Below are positions 19,980 through 30,342 of a stretch of 64,000 nucleotides of DNA, in pieces. Source of the stretch: Campylobacter concisus (lineage in GTDB: Bacteria; Campylobacterota; Campylobacteria; Campylobacterales; Campylobacteraceae); the NCBI RefSeq assembly GCF_003048835.2, contig NZ_CP060705.1, positions 1,736,001 to 1,800,000 on the forward strand, given 5' to 3'. The notes under the pieces are model-generated. The model did no database searches. It saw only the letters and a program-made list of their open reading frames with translations, and was not told where the DNA came from. Numbering within the stretch: position 1 is the first letter of the stretch; the number at the start of each line of letters is the position of its first letter. The position numbers were made by a program, and so were the translations under genes.

Positions 19980-21110
19980 TTATGCTCTGTGATTTAGCAT
20001 ATAAAGGCGGATGACTTGCTCGGCAGTCATCTTTAAATTTCTAATGGCATTATCTTTTCGCATAGCTTCTTCAAGGCTCATTGGTTCATTTAGTATGCAA
20101 AAATACGCATCTATGCCGTGTTTATGGCAGTCTTTGGCGCACCTTTGCACGCTTCCAGCAAGCGCAATAACTGGCTTATGATGCCTCTTAGCTAGCTTTG
20201 CCACGCCTGTTGGAGTCTTGCCCATGGTACTTTGAAAGTCCATACGACCCTCGCCAGTGATGACAAGATCGGCCTTTTTGATCTCATCTTCAAGTGCGAT
20301 GGTCTGCGTGATGATCTCGATACCAGGCCTAAGCTTTGCGCCCAAAAATGCAACAAAAGCAAAGCCAAGTCCGCCAGCTGCTCCAGCGCCCTTTTGCGTG
20401 TGAAATTTAGTGCCATTTTTCTCTTTTACAAGGCTTGCAAAGTGCTTTAGCCCATCATCAAGCTGCTTTACCATGCGACCATTTGCGCCCTTTTGTGGGG
20501 CATAGACGTAGGCAGCACCCTTTTGTCCGTAGAGTGGATTATCCACGTCACAGGCGATTAAGAATTCGCACTCTTTTAGCTCTTTTATAGCCTCTTCATC
20601 TGAAAAGTCGCAAATTTGAGCTAGATCTTCACCTTTACCCTCAAGCAAAGCGCCATTTTTGTCATAAAATTTAAAGCCAAGAGCGCTTAGCATACCTGTG
20701 CCAGCGTCATTTGTAGCACTTCCGCCAATACCTACGATAAATTTCCTAGCACCCTTGCTAATGGCATCTTTTATCATCTGACCAAAGCCAAATGTGCTAG
20801 TTTTCATAGGATTGCGTTCATTAGTATTTATAAGAGTAAGACCAGAAGCACTTGACATCTCAAGTATGGCAAGGTCATCTTTTAGAGCATATCTAGCTAA
20901 AATTTCAGTGCCAAGTGGGTTTTTGACGATGATATCTATAAATTTAGCATCAAGTGCGTCAGCCATAGCCTCCACGCTGCCCTCACCGCCGTCAGCTACT
21001 GGCTTTACTATAACATCACAAAAGTCTTCAAGGGCTTCTTTTATAGCAAGGCCCGCTTCAAGCGAGCTTAGCGAGCCTTTTAATGAATCTATCGCAACCA
21101 AAATTCTCAT
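19980..21110 (-). CDS. glxK: Glycerate kinase (GlxK/GarK type)
   Basis: A 376-residue glycerate kinase that phosphorylates D-glycerate to a phosphoglycerate. Visible are IDSLKGSLSSLEAG at the N-terminus, VADGGEGSVEAM, GIGGSATNDAGTGML (nucleotide binding) and ITGEGRMDFQSTMGKTP near 285. It overlaps the permease gene by 4 bases (ATGA) and is surely cotranscribed with it, giving a glycerate uptake-and-use unit. Campylobacter generally cannot use sugars, so a short C3 acid route of this kind fits. Confidence 0.93.
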   Translation of the reverse strand: MRILVAIDSLKGSLSSLEAGLAIKEALEDFCDVIVKPVADGGEGSVEAMADALDAKFIDIIVKNPLGTEILARYALKDDLAILEMSSASGLTLINTNERNPMKTSTFGFGQMIKDAISKGARKFIVGIGGSATNDAGTGMLSALGFKFYDKNGALLEGKGEDLAQICDFSDEEAIKELKECEFLIACDVDNPLYGQKGAAYVYAPQKGANGRMVKQLDDGLKHFASLVKEKNGTKFHTQKGAGAAGGLGFAFVAFLGAKLRPGIEIITQTIALEDEIKKADLVITGEGRMDFQSTMGKTPTGVAKLAKRHHKPVIALAGSVQRCAKDCHKHGIDAYFCILNEPMSLEEAMRKDNAIRNLKMTAEQVIRLYMLNHRA

Positions 21111-22501
21111 AAAAGCACCAAAGATAGTATATAAACGCTGATCATACCAACAACGCCCATGATAAATGTCATCGCTGTTTGTGTGCGGTAACCTTGATCT
21201 GCGGTCATCTTACTGAAGTTTGTTACGACCCAGAAGTAGCTGTCGTTTGCGTGAGATACGCACATCGCGCCAGATGCTATCGCCATGACACAAAGCGCAG
21301 CTGAGATTTCGCTCGTAAAGCCAAGTGTGTGCATGAGCGAGTTATCAGCGCTAAATGCACCCATGATAGAGGCTGTCGTGATGATAGCCACGGTCGAGCT
21401 TCCTTGAGCAGTTTTTAGCACGGCTGAGATGATGAATGGGAAGAAAATTCCTATCGCTTTTATAGTTGAGGCATTTTCTTTTATGAAATTTACAAAGCCA
21501 GCCTCAGTGATGACGTTGCCTAAAACGCCGCCAGCTGCGGTGATAAAGAGTATAGGACCTGCGATCTTTAATGATTCGTTTGTTATATGGTCAAATTCTC
21601 TCATCTTTTTAGTTTCTGCTAGTAAAAATACACAAAAGATCACGCCGATCGCAAGGGCGATGATAGGGTTACCTAAAAATAAAAATACTTTTGGTAAAAA
21701 AGAAGCCTTATCAAGCATGCTTTGCTTTGCCAAAACGTCGATCACAGAGCCAACCGCCATGAAAATGATAGGCATGATGATAGGTGCGATGCTTAAAAAT
21801 CCGCTAGGCAATTTGCCAAATTTATTTAAAAGCTCCTCGTAGCTCGCTGTTATCGTAGCGTCAGCCTCTTTGTCGCTGATAGTTACGCTTTTAGCGATGC
21901 TTTTTGAAAAGAAATAGACAGCTACCAAAACAGGCACCGAAACTACTGTACCCATGATGATGACAAGAAGTAAATTTCCGCCAAGGCCAAGTGTGCCAGC
22001 AGCAGCTATTGGACCAGGAGTTGGCGGGATGAAGACGTGAGAAGCGTATAGACCGCCGCTAAGTGCTACTGACATAGCAACTGGGCTTGCTGCGATCTTT
22101 TTATAAAGTGCTTCGCGGATAGAGTTTAATACGACAAAACCACTATCGCAAAATACTGGTATGCCAACAACCCAGCCCATTATAAGCATGGCAAGCTCAG
22201 GGCGTCTTTGTCCGACTAGCTTTACGACCATGTCAGCTAGCTTTAGCGCAGCTCCCGTTTTTTCAAGCACTGTACCGATGATCGTTCCAAAGATGATGAC
22301 GATGCCGATGCTCTTAAATGTGCCACTAAAACCAACGCCTATCATCGCTGGGATCTTGGATAGATCGATACCTGCGACGATCGCAAGCACCAAAGATATA
22401 CTCATAAGTGCCAAAAATGGATGCACCTTGAACTTTGAGATCATAAGGATCATAAGGATGATTGCTATAACAAAACAGACAATCAAAGCTATACCGCTCA
22501 T
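21107..22501 (-). CDS. GntP-family permease, likely for glycerate or gluconate
   Basis: A 464-residue integral membrane protein of about 12 helices in the GntP family of H+ symporters for gluconate and related sugar acids. Conserved stretches include GGLYASHVFIPPTPGPIAAA and GSSTVAIITTASIM. Its coupling to glycerate kinase makes glycerate the best guess; gluconate would need a kinase not seen here. I chose the ATG at 22501 (MSGIALIVCF) with a GGAG site, rather than the longer frame from 22543. Confidence 0.88.
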   Translation of the reverse strand: MSGIALIVCFVIAIILMILMISKFKVHPFLALMSISLVLAIVAGIDLSKIPAMIGVGFSGTFKSIGIVIIFGTIIGTVLEKTGAALKLADMVVKLVGQRRPELAMLIMGWVVGIPVFCDSGFVVLNSIREALYKKIAASPVAMSVALSGGLYASHVFIPPTPGPIAAAGTLGLGGNLLLVIIMGTVVSVPVLVAVYFFSKSIAKSVTISDKEADATITASYEELLNKFGKLPSGFLSIAPIIMPIIFMAVGSVIDVLAKQSMLDKASFLPKVFLFLGNPIIALAIGVIFCVFLLAETKKMREFDHITNESLKIAGPILFITAAGGVLGNVITEAGFVNFIKENASTIKAIGIFFPFIISAVLKTAQGSSTVAIITTASIMGAFSADNSLMHTLGFTSEISAALCVMAIASGAMCVSHANDSYFWVVTNFSKMTADQGYRTQTAMTFIMGVVGMISVYILSLVLL

Positions 22502-22666
22502 AAAAACTCCTTTATTGTGAGATTTTGCTAGTGATTTTAGCAAAATTTGCTTATATTTTTTCTAATATTTTTAAGTTTTTCTATTAGTTAAATTTTTTTC
22601 ATTATTTATGTAAATTTTAGATTACCTGCCCAAATTTAGCCACTTTATAAGATTAAATTTTTAAGG

Positions 22667-23635
22667 CTATTTTAAAATAACAAAGCCAAGACCAACCTTA
22701 TCTGTGTGCCTATCATAATCAATCAAGCTCTCGCCATATCCTGTAAAATACTGCAAATAGCCATAAACGCCGCTTGAAAATATCGGAAACATATATGAAA
22801 TTTCAGCAGCACCTTTATTTGTTTTATCAAAATGTAAGTTATTTCTTAGCATTAGGCTAAAAATTTGATCATTTAGCTTGTAGCTAAGCCTTACGTCGCC
22901 GTGTCCGATGTAGTTTAAAATTTCTTTATTGTCGTTCTTTTCGCCGATCACGCTCCAAACTCTTGGTGAGACGCTAAAGTTGCCATAGACAAAGTCGCTT
23001 TGCACGTAGGCTCTGTTCCAGCTTCTTGATTTGCTGCCATCTCGTCCATTTGACTCATGCAAAAGGCCAAATTTTAGATTTTGGATGCCGATTTTCTCTA
23101 GATATTTTGGTGAGGCAAAATTTAAGAAAATTTCTGGCTGATAGTTTGTCTCGCGAAACGGCGATGACTTTTTAGTGATCTGCCACCACGAAGTCTGCGT
23201 ATAGGCTGCCACTAGGCTCTCTCTAAGGCCAAAAACGTCGTAAAATAGCGGCTTTGCAAGGCTTATTTGAAACTTGGTCTCAACGCTCTTTCGCCCATCA
23301 TCTGGCACAGTTTTAGCGTAAGTTACTGGAAAAAGGTAGTTAAATTTATAAAGTTCTATGCCAAGTGCGTTTTGCAGATGGTGTTCAGCCTTGTTTTCTT
23401 GTGTGATCTTAGCCTGCTTTACCTTTGCTTCTGGCGTCGCTGGCTCGGCATTTAGGCTAGCCTTGGAGGCTAAGCCTTGCGCGTTTATAGAGTTTTCGGC
23501 AATGCTTTTATAAATTTGCATAGCACCTTTTATGTCGCCACTTTGCTCAAGTGCTTGCGCCCTTTGAAACTCGCTAAGTTCGCTTGCTGCTAAAAGGCTA
23601 AAACCAAAAGCCAAAAATGGTATAAATTTAGGCAT
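22667..23635 (-). CDS. pldA: Outer-membrane phospholipase A
   Basis: A 322-residue outer-membrane beta-barrel phospholipase. After a signal peptide (to about residue 17) and a TPR-like helical segment (LSEFQRAQALEQSGDIKGA) comes the barrel with the active-site motif HESNGRDG, which supplies the His and Ser, and the final Phe-like strand end VGLGFVILK. In Campylobacter PldA is linked to haemolysis. The start overlaps the end of mobA by 8 bases, so they are cotranscribed though unrelated in function. Confidence 0.93.
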   Translation of the reverse strand: MPKFIPFLAFGFSLLAASELSEFQRAQALEQSGDIKGAMQIYKSIAENSINAQGLASKASLNAEPATPEAKVKQAKITQENKAEHHLQNALGIELYKFNYLFPVTYAKTVPDDGRKSVETKFQISLAKPLFYDVFGLRESLVAAYTQTSWWQITKKSSPFRETNYQPEIFLNFASPKYLEKIGIQNLKFGLLHESNGRDGSKSRSWNRAYVQSDFVYGNFSVSPRVWSVIGEKNDNKEILNYIGHGDVRLSYKLNDQIFSLMLRNNLHFDKTNKGAAEISYMFPIFSSGVYGYLQYFTGYGESLIDYDRHTDKVGLGFVILK

Positions 23636-24203
23636 CTTTTTGCTCCTTTTTTTGAATTTCGTTTGCTATTTTGTATTCTTCCGGGAAATTTACGTTAAAA
23701 AACTGCTCTTTATCATCAAAATTTACTATCTTGCACTTGCAGCTTTTTCGTAAAAGTCCGATTTTATGCTCATTTTTTAGGTAAAGCTCATGCGCAAGCG
23801 GGGCTAAGCCTGGGCTAAAAAAGCCACAAAGCGAGTGTATATGCTCATCATCGCCAGCTACGACCATGTCAAATTCATCTTTAAATTTAGCTAGCTCATC
23901 AAGGCTAGAAGGCTCAAAAAATGGCATATCAGCTGGGATGATAAAGACGCTATGATCAAAGCTTTTAAGCACAGAGTAAAGCGCTAGCATCGGCGAATAG
24001 TCCTCGCTGCTCTCATCTTTTATAAGCTTTAGTGGCGGGCTAAATTTCTCAAATTTGGAGCTTACAAAAACCTCATCAAAAACTTTGCTAAATTTAGCAA
24101 CCTGATAGTGCGTAAGCGTTTCAAAACCCCCAAATGGTAAAAGCGTCTTGTCCTGACCCATGCGTGAGCTCTTGCCACCTGCTAAAATGACGCAAGTTTG
24201 CAT
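23628..24203 (-). CDS. mobA: Molybdenum cofactor guanylyltransferase
   Basis: A 191-residue nucleotidyltransferase that adds GMP to molybdopterin, making the bis-MGD cofactor for DMSO-reductase-family enzymes such as TtrA. It has the signature LAGGKSSRMGQDKTLLPF at residues 8-25, and IIPADMPFFEP with the Asp metal ligand near 95. Length is normal. It is upstream of and overlaps pldA. Confidence 0.95.
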   Translation of the reverse strand: MQTCVILAGGKSSRMGQDKTLLPFGGFETLTHYQVAKFSKVFDEVFVSSKFEKFSPPLKLIKDESSEDYSPMLALYSVLKSFDHSVFIIPADMPFFEPSSLDELAKFKDEFDMVVAGDDEHIHSLCGFFSPGLAPLAHELYLKNEHKIGLLRKSCKCKIVNFDDKEQFFNVNFPEEYKIANEIQKKEQKDA

Positions 24204-24416
24204 TTTTATCCTTTTAAATTTTAAAAATTACAAAAGTATAACCAAATTTTCTAACTCATCTTGTTTTAAATTTATTATCACTTGATAAAAGCTTTGCCTT
24301 AAATTTGTAAAAAAGCGCTTTTGTCAAAGCAAGGGTTGCTTTCTAGCAGATAAAATAATTTTTACCTCGCTAATCATAAAGCTAGAAAATAACGGCTTAC
24401 TTTTAAAGGAGATCAC

Positions 24417-24674
24417 ATGAGCGAAAGAAATTTGCAAATTTTAGGTTGGATAGGTACGTGCTTACCAGTTGTTATGTATTTTTCATACATCACACAAATA
24501 ATGGGCAACCTTGATGGCCATAAAACGCCTTTTATCCAGCCACTAGCTGCTGCGATAAACTGCACGATCTGGACAAGTTACGGCTTGCTAAAAGCTAAAA
24601 AAGACTATCCACTTTCTGCCGCAAACTTGCCAGGCATAATCTTTGGACTTTTGGCAACTATAACAGCGTTTTAA
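24417..24674 (+). CDS. SemiSWEET-type sugar transporter (PQ-loop)
   Basis: An 85-residue protein with three membrane helices, the exact size of bacterial SemiSWEETs. It matches the MtN3/PQ-loop signature: LGWIGTCLPVVMYFSYITQI with a helix-1 Pro, then PFIQPLAAAINCTIWTSYG and PLSAANLPGIIFGLLATI. A dimer makes one transport path; known members carry sugars or organic acids. An AAGGAG site lies before the ATG. No sugar kinase is next to it, so the substrate is unknown. Confidence 0.88.
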   Translation: MSERNLQILGWIGTCLPVVMYFSYITQIMGNLDGHKTPFIQPLAAAINCTIWTSYGLLKAKKDYPLSAANLPGIIFGLLATITAF

Positions 24675-24965
24675 TGCTAAAAATAGACGGTAAATTTGCA
24701 AAAATAGCAGGATCTATCGGTTAAATTTAATTTATACAAAATGCTTTTGAATTTCTTTGATTTTTACAGATAAAACCAGATATTACAACGAAAAATTTCA
24801 CAAGAAAAACATTTCACCAAATTTGTCAAAAATATAAGGCAAAGTATCGTGAGATGGGTTTAAGGGTTGCGACGTAAAAATTTAGCAAAGATAAGACAAT
24901 TCAGTCTATCGAGCTAAATTTTTACTAGCTCCGTTAAAAGCGCTCGCGAGACGAGCCGTTAAATT

Positions 24966-26231
24966 CTAAAGATCACGCGGATCGGCGATTTTGCCTGCTA
25001 TCGCTGAGGCCGCCACAACAGCCGAGTTGGCCAGATAAATTTCACTCGTTCTATCGCCCATACGGCCGACGAAATTTCTATTTGTCGTTGAGATACAGCG
25101 CTCATTTGCACCTAAAATGCCCATATATCCGCCAAGGCAAGCGCCACAAGTTGGGTTGCTCACAACCGCTCCTGCTTCGATGAAAATGTCGATAAGTCCC
25201 TCTTTTTCAGCAGCTCTTGCAATCTTTTGCGTCGCTGGAGTGATGATGAGCCTTGTTTTGCGAGCTACTTTTTTACCTTTTAGGATCTGTGCTGCGATGC
25301 GAAGGTCGCTTAGACGGCCATTTGTGCATGAGCCGATAAATGCCTGATCGATAGCTAGATCGTCGCGAACCGCCTGCCTTACGCTCTTGCCGTTGCTTGG
25401 CAAAAATGGATATGCGATGACTGGATCAAGATTTGTAACATCGATCTCTAAAATTTTGTCGTATTTTGCGCCCTCGTCTGAGTAGAAAAATTTTGGTTTA
25501 TCACGTAAATTTTTATCTTTTAAAAACTCTTTTGTGATCTCATCAACTGCGATGATACCGCTCTTTGCTCCAGCTTCGATCGCCATATTGCACATTGAAA
25601 ATCTATCATCCATGCTAAGGCCCTCTATCACCTCACCGCTAAACTCAAGTGCCTTGTAAAGTGCGCCATCAACGCCTATTTGGCGGATGATCTCAAGGAT
25701 GAGGTCCTTGCCATAAACGTGCTTATCAAGCTTGCCTTTAAAGACGACTTTGATGCTCTCAGGCACTTTAAACCAGTTTTTGCCAGTGATCATCGCATAA
25801 GCTAGGTCGGTGCTGCCCATGCCGGTGCTAAAGGCTCCAAGAGCGCCGTGAGTACAGGTGTGGCTGTCTGCGCCGATGATGACGTCGCCTGGGATTACTA
25901 GCCCTTTTTCAGGCAAAAGCGCGTGCTCGATGCCCATATCTTTTTCGTCAAAATAGTTTTTAAGGTCGTGTTTGTAGGCAAATTCGCGTGAAATTTTGGC
26001 TTGATTTGCGCTTAGGATGTCCTTTGTCGGGATGTAGTGGTCCATCACGATAGCAAAGCCGTTTGGATTAGCTAGCTTTTTAGCGCCACTTCGCTCAAAC
26101 TGCTTAATAGAAATAGGCGTCGTGATGTCGTTGCCTATGATCATATCGATCTTACTCTCGATGATCTCTCCTGCGCTTACCTCTTTGCCAACGTGATCTG
26201 AGAATATTTTTTCTGTGATGGTTTGTTTCAT
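24966..26231 (-). CDS. leuC: 3-isopropylmalate dehydratase large subunit
   Basis: A 421-residue aconitase-family protein of leucine synthesis that needs a small partner (LeuD), not found here. The [4Fe-4S] cysteines are in GSCTNGR and NPTCGACLGG. The N-terminal MTITEKIFSDHVGK-like start and HTCTHGALGAFSTGMGST region fit LeuC of the archaeal or HACN-like short type; homoaconitase is the other possible reading, but leucine synthesis is the likely role in this genus. It stands alone, with leuA, leuB and leuD outside the window. Confidence 0.85.
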   Translation of the reverse strand: MKQTITEKIFSDHVGKEVSAGEIIESKIDMIIGNDITTPISIKQFERSGAKKLANPNGFAIVMDHYIPTKDILSANQAKISREFAYKHDLKNYFDEKDMGIEHALLPEKGLVIPGDVIIGADSHTCTHGALGAFSTGMGSTDLAYAMITGKNWFKVPESIKVVFKGKLDKHVYGKDLILEIIRQIGVDGALYKALEFSGEVIEGLSMDDRFSMCNMAIEAGAKSGIIAVDEITKEFLKDKNLRDKPKFFYSDEGAKYDKILEIDVTNLDPVIAYPFLPSNGKSVRQAVRDDLAIDQAFIGSCTNGRLSDLRIAAQILKGKKVARKTRLIITPATQKIARAAEKEGLIDIFIEAGAVVSNPTCGACLGGYMGILGANERCISTTNRNFVGRMGDRTSEIYLANSAVVAASAIAGKIADPRDL

Positions 26232-26624
26232 AAATTTCCTTTAAATTTTGAGGCGATTTTAACGAAATTTGTATAAAAAGATATTTAGCTAGCGCTTTAA
26301 GTCACTATAAATTTGACAAAAAATTTATTCTAAAAAATTTGGGCGGATAAGATTTACAAGATAGCATTTTCTTTTTGTATATTTTAAAATTATAATTTAA
26401 GTAACTAAAATCAATTCAACGTCAAATTTAGCCCTAAATTTTATTCTAAATCACTAAAATACTTTGTTTATTACTTTGGATAATTAAATTAATAAAATTT
26501 AGCAAAATTTATCATAACAAGCGTTATTTAGCTACTTTTTGCCATTTTTTCTTAAAAATAAAAATTAAGAGATATTATTTAACTTTTATTATAAAATACG
26601 CCGAAAATTTTAAAAGGATTTAAG
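26232..26624. other. AT-rich intergenic region between leuC and the chemoreceptor gene
   Basis: Nearly 400 bases of very A/T-rich DNA between divergent genes. I find no coherent protein-like frame. A TATAAAAT at 26590-26597 is a likely -10 box for the chemoreceptor gene. No strong inverted repeat or riboswitch was seen. Confidence 0.5.
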
Positions 26625-28601
26625 ATGAAAAGACTTTTTTCTAGCTTGTCTAACAAGATAGCCTTTTTGCTGACAGCTTGGATGCTAATAGGCATAGGCA
26701 TATTTTTTAGCATAAACTACTCAAATTCCAAATCGGAAAAAATTCAGTCCTACAACAATGTGCGTAAAACTGGTCTAAAATCGACGATGTATTTTGTCGA
26801 TGAGTTTTTAAAGTCAAGACTTCACATGGTGCAAACCTTTGCAAAAGAGCTAGAGGATAAAAAGCTCTATGTTAGCAGGGACGATATAGCTGAGGCGCTA
26901 AAGGGTGCGTTTGTCATTTCGCCATTTGACGCGCTATTTGTAGGCTACGCAGATAATGGCAACGTCATAAAGACTGATCTTTTGAAAAACAACGAGCCAT
27001 TTTTGATACCAAATTTTGACGGTCGCACGAGGGCTTGGTTTAAGGGTGCGAGCAGCAGCGGCAAGCCTGGATTTTCAGAGCCATACGTAGATGTCACGAC
27101 AAAGAATTTAACCATCACAGCCTACGCTCCTATCTTTGATGGCAACCACAAGCTTGTAGCGGTAATTGGCGCAAATATTTTCTTAAACGGCCTTAGTGAA
27201 GAGCTTTTAGAGATAAAAACAACTAAGACTTCAAACATCATGATCGCTGATGATGCTGGCAAAGTGATAGTTCATCCTGATATAAATTTAGTCTCAAACG
27301 AAGATGAAACCTATAAAAACCTCATCAAAGAAAATATGAAAAACAGCATAGATGGCGACAAGGTTTCGCTATTTTTCCATAATGGCATGAGAAATGTCAT
27401 CTACTGCCAAAACCAAAAGCTAACAGGCTGGAACGTCTGTATAGTGGCTGACGCTGATGAGTTTGTGGCTGAAATTCAAAGCGCTTCAAATAAGCAAATT
27501 TTGATGTTTAGTCTGTTTTTGATCTCAGTCATCATCGCTATCATCGTGGTCGTTAGATACTTCTTAAGGCCGGTTTTAACGATACAAAATGGACTAATCG
27601 AAGTCTTTAAATTTATAAACAACAAAACTTCAAATGTCGAGCCTATCAAGCTAAAAACCAGCGACGAGCTAGGCGTTATGGCTAGCATTATCAATGAAAA
27701 TATAGAAAGCACAAAAGAGAATTTAAACAGCGAGCGCGAATTTCTAGCCAAAACACAAGAATTTGTAAGCAAGATAAAAGGCGGCGACTTTAGAGCAACG
27801 CTTGAAGCGACGACAAACAGCCAAGCACTGCTTAAGCTAAAAGAGGCATTTGGCGAGCTACGTGACGCACTAAAGACAAATATCGCTTCAAATGAGCATG
27901 ACATCTTAAAAGCGCTAGAAATTTACTTTAAAAATGACTTTACTGCCAGGATAAACGACGAGGGCGTCATCGCAAAAGGTATCGACGCACTTGGCGATAA
28001 GATCGCGCAGATGCTAAAAAATAATGAAGAGATCGCAAAACTGCTAGAAGATCGTGCAAAGGCGCTAAAAGGCTACATGCAAGAGCTTACCACTAAGGCA
28101 AACAAGAGTGCGACTTCGCTCTCTGAGGGTGCGGCCGCGGTTGAACAGATGAGTGCGTCTATGAGGCAGGTAAATGCAAGATCAGATGATGTCAAAAGGC
28201 AGTCTGAGGAGATAAAAAATATCATCACCATCATCCACGACATCGCCGATCAGACAAATTTACTAGCCCTTAACGCTGCCATTGAAGCAGCACGTGCGGG
28301 CGAGCATGGCAGGGGCTTTGCGGTGGTGGCTGATGAGGTTAGAAATTTAGCCGAGCGCACACAAAAAAGCCTTGGCGAGATCGAGGCAAATGCAAATATC
28401 CTAACGCAAAACATCGACGATATGAGCGCAGCGATAAATGAGCAAACCATAGCGATCGCTCAGATAAACACGCTAGTTGCCGATATCGACAACCTAACAA
28501 AAGAAAATCTTGAAGTGGCAAACCAAACAAACAAGGCCACAAATGAGGTCGATGAGATAGCTGATCAGATCGTAAAAGAGGTCGCTAAAAACAAATTTTA
28601 G
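26625..28601 (+). CDS. Methyl-accepting chemotaxis protein with dCache sensor
   Basis: A 658-residue chemoreceptor. Membrane helices at about 12-31 and 287-310 bracket a periplasmic dCache-type sensor with the ligand-pocket-like sequence DGRTRAWF (R134, W138, F139) and [19 protein letters not shown], as in many amino-acid or organic-acid sensors. A linker and HAMP-like part follow, then the long coiled-coil signalling domain whose tip is [20 protein letters not shown]. No C-terminal CheR-binding pentapeptide is visible (ends KNKF). The ligand cannot be named. It stands as a single gene with its own terminator. Confidence 0.92.
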   Translation: MKRLFSSLSNKIAFLLTAWMLIGIGIFFSINYSNSKSEKIQSYNNVRKTGLKSTMYFVDEFLKSRLHMVQTFAKELEDKKLYVSRDDIAEALKGAFVISPFDALFVGYADNGNVIKTDLLKNNEPFLIPNFDGRTRAWFKGASSSGKPGFSEPYVDVTTKNLTITAYAPIFDGNHKLVAVIGANIFLNGLSEELLEIKTTKTSNIMIADDAGKVIVHPDINLVSNEDETYKNLIKENMKNSIDGDKVSLFFHNGMRNVIYCQNQKLTGWNVCIVADADEFVAEIQSASNKQILMFSLFLISVIIAIIVVVRYFLRPVLTIQNGLIEVFKFINNKTSNVEPIKLKTSDELGVMASIINENIESTKENLNSEREFLAKTQEFVSKIKGGDFRATLEATTNSQALLKLKEAFGELRDALKTNIASNEHDILKALEIYFKNDFTARINDEGVIAKGIDALGDKIAQMLKNNEEIAKLLEDRAKALKGYMQELTTKANKSATSLSEGAAAVEQMSASMRQVNARSDDVKRQSEEIKNIITIIHDIADQTNLLALNAAIEAARAGEHGRGFAVVADEVRNLAERTQKSLGEIEANANILTQNIDDMSAAINEQTIAIAQINTLVADIDNLTKENLEVANQTNKATNEVDEIADQIVKEVAKNKF

Positions 28602-28609
28602 TGATTTTG

Positions 28610-28640
28610 GTCCTAGCAAGCTTGCTAGGACTCTTTGTTA
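28610..28640 (+). terminator. Terminator of the chemoreceptor gene
   Basis: A perfect 22-base palindrome, GTCCTAGCAAG / CTTGCTAGGAC, 8 bases after the stop, followed by TCTTTGTT. Confidence 0.75.
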
Positions 28641-28675
28641 AAACATTTTTGCAACATTTCTGATATAATCCTCAC

Positions 28676-29998
28676 ATGAAGTACGCACATTTAGTTCAAA
28701 TAGCAAGTTATCTATCAAAATTTAAAAAGATAAGCCAAGCAAAGCGCGTAAGCGACATGGCTATACTTATCGAATTTAGCGGCGAAAAGATCATTTTTGA
28801 TCTAAATAAGTCAAACTCTGCGATCTATAAAGATGACGAGCTAAAAGAGGCGAAAATTTATCAAGCGCCCTTTGACAACGTCCTAAAAAAGCGCTTTAAC
28901 GCCTCGCATATAAAAAGCGTCGAGTGCCTAAAAGACAATAGAATTTTAAAATTTACTTGCACGCAAAGTGGCTCATATAAAAGCGAAAATTTCATCCTCT
29001 ACCTTGAATTTACTGGCCGCTTTACAAACGCCGTGATAACTGACGAAAACAACGTCATCATCGAGGCGCTAAGGCATATAGATAATAGCTACCGAAAAAT
29101 AGAAACTGGCGAGGTCTTAAAAGAACTTCCAGCCATCGTTATAAAAGAGAAGCCGTGCGAGCCTATAACTGACTTTGATGAGTTTTTTAAAAGTGAAGCC
29201 ACTAGGATAAATGAAGCAAGGATAGCTAGCCTAAAAGAGGCAAAGCTTGCTAGCGTGCAAAAAAAGATAGATAGCATGAGAGAAATTTTAAACTCGCTTG
29301 AAGATAAAGATGAGCTTATGAAAAAGAGCGAGGAGTTTGCAAACTACGGCACGCTTTTGCTTGCAAATTTGGCAAATTTCAAGGGCTATGAGAGAGAAAT
29401 TTATCTTAATGATTTTAACGGCAATGAGATAAAACTAACTCTTAGCGATACGCCAAAAAATAGCGCAAATGAATTTTATGCAAGATCGAAAAAACTTCGC
29501 GCAAAAGCCCTTGGCGTGGAGATAGAAAAGAGAAATTTAAGCGAAAAGATCGAGTTTTTAGAAGGGCTAAAGTCACTTTTAAAAGAGGCTAAAAGTGCTT
29601 ACGAGCTTGAAATTTTAAGCCCAAAAAACAAGGCAAAACAAAGAGAACGCCAGATAAAAGATGTGAGCGAAAATGCTGAAATTTTTTACGTTAGAGAGTT
29701 TAAAATTTTAGTTGGCAGAAACGAAAAAGGCAATATAAATTTACTTGATCTAGCCAAAAAAGACGACATCTGGCTTCATCTAAAAGACGCCCCAAGCGCT
29801 CACGTCATCATAAAAACAAACAAGAGCAAAGTGCCAGAAGACGTGCTAGAAATGGCTGCTAAATTTTGCGTGGAATTTAGCGTAAAAGGGGCTGGCAGAT
29901 ATGAGGTGGATTACACCAAACGCGAAAATTTAAGGCGTGAAAATGGCGCGAACGTCACTTACACAAACTACAAAACGATCATCATAAATAAAGGCTAA
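28676..29998 (+). CDS. NFACT/RqcH-family ribosome quality control protein
   Basis: A 440-residue protein of the NFACT family (older names fibronectin-binding or DUF814). It has the N-terminal NFACT-N domain, a coiled coil (about 170-310) and the C-terminal NFACT-R RNA-binding domain (VGRNEKGNINLLDLAKKDDI, then WLHLKDAPSAHVII). In Bacillus the relative RqcH adds Ala tails to stalled chains on 50S subunits. The protein is shorter than RqcH (about 570), so the middle domain may be reduced. Its stop is followed after 2 bases by the next start. Confidence 0.82.
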   Translation: MKYAHLVQIASYLSKFKKISQAKRVSDMAILIEFSGEKIIFDLNKSNSAIYKDDELKEAKIYQAPFDNVLKKRFNASHIKSVECLKDNRILKFTCTQSGSYKSENFILYLEFTGRFTNAVITDENNVIIEALRHIDNSYRKIETGEVLKELPAIVIKEKPCEPITDFDEFFKSEATRINEARIASLKEAKLASVQKKIDSMREILNSLEDKDELMKKSEEFANYGTLLLANLANFKGYEREIYLNDFNGNEIKLTLSDTPKNSANEFYARSKKLRAKALGVEIEKRNLSEKIEFLEGLKSLLKEAKSAYELEILSPKNKAKQRERQIKDVSENAEIFYVREFKILVGRNEKGNINLLDLAKKDDIWLHLKDAPSAHVIIKTNKSKVPEDVLEMAAKFCVEFSVKGAGRYEVDYTKRENLRRENGANVTYTNYKTIIINKG

Positions 29999-30000
29999 AA

Positions 30001-30342
30001 ATGGCGGTAACACCTTTAGGAAATAGCAACTTCATCAACCAAAACGCCCCAGTCGTCTCGCAGGTGCATGCAAACCAGCAAGCACGCTTTGACATGCAAG
30101 CGCTAATGGCATCTGAGCTAGCCACCCAGCAAAACGAGGAGATCAAAGAGGTGCGTCCGATGGAGGAGTCATACAAAATAGACCCTGAAAAAGAGCACGA
30201 GCGTCAAAAGAGTGAAGAAGAGGCGAGCGAGTTTGAAAATGAAGAGCAAAATGCAAAAGCTAAAGATGAAGAGGCCTTAAAGGACGAGCTTGATAGCGAA
30301 GAAGAGAGCGAAGAGCCACACATTTTGGATATAAAAATTTAA
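30001..30342 (+). CDS. Acidic, disordered protein of unknown function
   Basis: A 113-residue protein with a Gln/Asn-rich N-terminal half and a very acidic C-terminal half (many Glu and Asp residues), likely unfolded alone. It follows the NFACT gene by 2 bases, so it may be cotranscribed. No motif or signal peptide was seen. The minus strand has no competing frame of better quality. Confidence 0.6.
   Translation: MAVTPLGNSNFINQNAPVVSQVHANQQARFDMQALMASELATQQNEEIKEVRPMEESYKIDPEKEHERQKSEEEASEFENEEQNAKAKDEEALKDELDSEEESEEPHILDIKI

Noticed and set aside
24675-24965. Possible small gene between the SemiSWEET gene and leuC
   Set aside because: I see only short frames and A/T-rich DNA, with no ribosome site or protein-like stretch.
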